From Candidatus Zhuqueibacterota bacterium 4572_119 (GTDB lineage Bacteria > Zhuqueibacterota > Zhuqueibacteria > Thermofontimicrobiales > Thermofontimicrobiaceae), in NCBI GenBank assembly GCA_002084535.1, contig NBLI01000244.1, forward strand, positions 1-6,801: DNA of 6,801 bases, written 5' to 3'. Position 1 is the stretch's first letter; each line of letters starts with the position of its first letter. The notes beneath the pieces were generated by a model. The model worked only from the letters and a program-made list of their open reading frames with translations. It ran no database searches and had not been told where the DNA came from. Made by a program: the position numbers and the translations under genes. Below are positions 4,691-6,801 of the stretch, one piece after another.

Positions 4691-6801
4691 TAGCTATTAT
4701 TCCGGGAGTCTCTACAAAATATGTAATTCTGGTTGTCGCGTTAAACGGATTGGGCACATTTGGCAATACTTTGAAAGTTTCAATTTTTGAGAAGTTTTGT
4801 CCGTTAAAAGTGATCCCAACCGGGCTTCCCTGTTGAATCTCAATATTATCAATGAACCATCCCGCCATTGGTTTTGATTGGCTGGAATCTGTTTGCAGCC
4901 TGAAACGAAGCAACAACGTGTCGTCTGTTTCCGAATAAAAGCTATCCAGTTCGCAGTTCATGAGAATCCAGTTTTCCTGTTCACCGGTAACAAGGGGATG
5001 GATGGTTTGCCAATCTATACCGCCATTGGAACTTACCTCAATATAACCAAAATCTTTGTTATTTTCAATCCAATATTTTGTCCTGAATCCTAAAAAACAA
5101 TTCTGCAATTTATTTCGTTTAAGCCCGTTCCTTAAATATAGCGAAACATTCTGTCCATTTTGATACGCCTGCCCCGGAAATGTAGAAATTGAATAATCCG
5201 GTGAGTAACATTCAAGATCGTCAAGTTTCCAGGAATTTGAATCAGCAATCCAAAAGCCTGTCCCATGCTCAAAATCTTCTTTTCCAACTTTATACGTGTA
5301 TTGTTCTGATATTACATGGTTTGGCGGATTTGCTATGTCCCTGGCGGAAAAATAATATACCAGGCTATCCCCAAATGCGCAAACCGGTGGAATAAATGCT
5401 TCGTACCAGTTTTCATTTCTTAATACCATTTTAACGCTGTCTTTAATCGTTCCTGTAAAATAAAATAATATAACAGATGTCGTATCAACCTTCATATTAT
5501 CTTCCACATAAATGGCTGCTTTTCGGTTTGTGGTTTGATTAATAATATCGCGCAAAGAATTATGCAAAATAACAGGCGGTACCAAATCTTGCCCAATCGA
5601 AAAAACAAAGGGATTTTCAGATGAGCCTGCCGGTGAGTTAAATTGATAATAGGGCGTAATTAATGAAAAATAATAGTACACATCTCCCCTGTATTGATTA
5701 AAATCAACTTCAACTTGATATGCGTTATTTCCATAATCAATCATCAAAGATTCCTGGTAATCTTCCATACTGTCAGTCTTAAAAAATAATGAAATTTGAT
5801 TTATATTTTTAACCAGCGGTGAGATATTAGCCTGAAATATTACCGGTTCAGGTGCAAACTCCCTATCCTTGATTGGCTCACGCGAGATGGGACCATATTC
5901 GTTTAAAAGGCGTCGCATAAATTCTAATCTAACTTTGGAAATTCTTGCCGGATCATCATACCTGCTTCCGTCCATTGCTTCGAAGCCAAAGCCCAAATTT
6001 AATACTTTCGAATCCCCCTTAAACTCCACGCCAGCACCCTTATCATTTTCATACCGAAAACAACCAGACGCACCCTCTCCCGGTTCGATCCAATCCGGGA
6101 ATTGAAAATTCACAGGAATTCCCGGTTGATAAATTTCAAAAACTAATTCCTGACCAATTGTCCCCGGTTGTCCGAAGACTCGCGAAGACAGGCTTAAATC
6201 ACTCATGTAAATCGATCGCAAATAATTTTCATAAAAGTGCAGCGAAGATTCAGAATATTGACTGTTCTCAATCCCGGTTGGATCAGCCAAATCCCAACCA
6301 ATATCCTGCCCGGAAATAAACAGACTGCCTCCATTATCCAGATAATATTCCAGCGCGCTCCTGTCTTCCGGTGTCAGGCTTGGAAAAGCCCATTCGCAGA
6401 ACCAAATAATCAGCGGAAAATGTGTTATCATTTCCCGTGGTGGTGAACCTAAATTATGGTGGTCCCATCTTAAATAATCAACCTGCTGGTGATCCAAAAT
6501 ATTTGTGTAATATTTTTCAACATTGTGATAACCGCCGTCATCATCGTCCACAAGCAAAACACCGCTCTCACCAATCATGGCAAACAATGTATCGCTGCCG
6601 CCTTCACCATTGTCGAGAAGATAATTCAAAACAAGACGACTCAGATGAGGTTCAGCGCTCGCTTTTATTTGGAAACTTAGCTGATTCTGAATCGCCAAAA
6701 CTGAATCAGGTGGTACAACCGCGACAGTTGTTCTATTATTAACCATGATCAACGTTGTATCCAAAGAAGATAAAAAAACCTCAAAATTCAATCCCGGACT
6801 A
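4617..6801 (-). CDS. Secreted multidomain protein with T9SS-type sorting domain, 5' partial and frameshifted at C-terminus
   Basis: The open frame enters from beyond the right edge; no stop lies before it and the first start-like codon (TTG 6791) has no special support, so the N-terminus is missing. Residue numbers count from 6791. Residues 76-170 read like a GAT/flavodoxin-like alpha/beta module: a strand SGVLLVDDDDGGY (76-88), FPLIIWFCEW (125-134), then LDNGGSLFISGQDIGWDL (151-168). I know this module from C-terminal parts of secreted peptidases in FCB bacteria. Residues 310-500 look like two Ig-like domains. A jelly-roll/MAM-like domain occupies 506-652, from EDFEHGTGFW to GWFIDNIEI. Residues 676-700 (LPNVPNPFNATTRITY) start a type A sorting domain, which would send the protein to the surface through type IX secretion. 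The frame is then lost near H703, adds about 20 unrelated residues, and stops at 4617. No catalytic domain is visible in the part we have, so enzyme activity is not claimed. Confidence 0.8.
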   Translation of the reverse strand, partial: SPGLNFEVFLSSLDTTLIMVNNRTTVAVVPPDSVLAIQNQLSFQIKASAEPHLSRLVLNYLLDNGEGGSDTLFAMIGESGVLLVDDDDGGYHNVEKYYTNILDHQQVDYLRWDHHNLGSPPREMITHFPLIIWFCEWAFPSLTPEDRSALEYYLDNGGSLFISGQDIGWDLADPTGIENSQYSESSLHFYENYLRSIYMSDLSLSSRVFGQPGTIGQELVFEIYQPGIPVNFQFPDWIEPGEGASGCFRYENDKGAGVEFKGDSKVLNLGFGFEAMDGSRYDDPARISKVRLEFMRRLLNEYGPISREPIKDREFAPEPVIFQANISPLVKNINQISLFFKTDSMEDYQESLMIDYGNNAYQVEVDFNQYRGDVYYYFSLITPYYQFNSPAGSSENPFVFSIGQDLVPPVILHNSLRDIINQTTNRKAAIYVEDNMKVDTTSVILFYFTGTIKDSVKMVLRNENWYEAFIPPVCAFGDSLVYYFSARDIANPPNHVISEQYTYKVGKEDFEHGTGFWIADSNSWKLDDLECYSPDYSISTFPGQAYQNGQNVSLYLRNGLKRNKLQNCFLGFRTKYWIENNKDFGYIEVSSNGGIDWQTIHPLVTGEQENWILMNCELDSFYSETDDTLLLRFRLQTDSSQSKPMAGWFIDNIEIQQGSPVGITFNGQNFSKIETFKVLPNVPNPFNATTRITYFVETPGIIAIAHFKSGNRYQAIRGVHFPMGRKG

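Noticed and set aside
6422..6742. Plus-strand open frames opposite the secreted-protein gene
   Set aside because: The minus strand encodes coherent strand-and-turn motifs across this region. The plus-strand products are low-quality shadows.

Overview
The window is AT-rich bacterial DNA with short intergenic spacers and typical Shine-Dalgarno sequences. The best taxonomic clue is the minus-strand gene at the right edge. It encodes a large secreted protein whose C-terminus carries the NPFN...TRITY and GEY.F.WDGRD...SGIYF motifs of type IX secretion (Por) sorting domains. That points to the FCB group (Bacteroidota, Calditrichota, KSB1 or Marinimicrobia-like lineages). I infer an FCB-type, Gram-negative organism but cannot fix the phylum.

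Layout from left to right: an AlkD-like DNA alkylation repair protein (+, 165-857) converges on a membrane-anchored protein of a conserved, uncharacterised family (-, 898-1485). A 313-base divergent spacer follows and contains a perfect 94-bp tandem duplication (1594-1781). Next is an exported DUF4097/adhesin-like solenoid protein with recurring TYKG motifs (+, 1799-2593). A short convergent spacer with an inverted octamer array and a long hairpin separates it from endonuclease III (-, 2738-3418, TTG start). Upstream of that on the same strand are ylxQ (3572-3874, GTG start) and ylxR (3864-4133), which overlap by 11 bases. A 368-base non-coding stretch (4134-4501) with palindromic elements leads to the secreted T9SS-type protein (4502-6801, minus). 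Its 5' end lies outside the window and its sorting tail is split by a frameshift.

Functionally this looks like ordinary housekeeping and envelope content, not one pathway. Two genes serve base-excision repair (the AlkD-like glycosylase and Nth). Two belong to the RNA/translation module normally found between nusA and infB. Three encode exported or membrane-anchored proteins. The only tight transcriptional coupling I can support is ylxR-ylxQ. nth lies 153 bases downstream on the same strand and could be a separate unit.

I found no CRISPR array, tRNA, rRNA, transposase, phage gene or defence system, and no convincing new multi-gene system. The items most worth a second look are the tandem duplication ahead of the solenoid gene, the frameshifted sorting domain, the detached ylxR-ylxQ pair, the uncharacterised membrane protein, and several families of short degenerate intergenic repeats.
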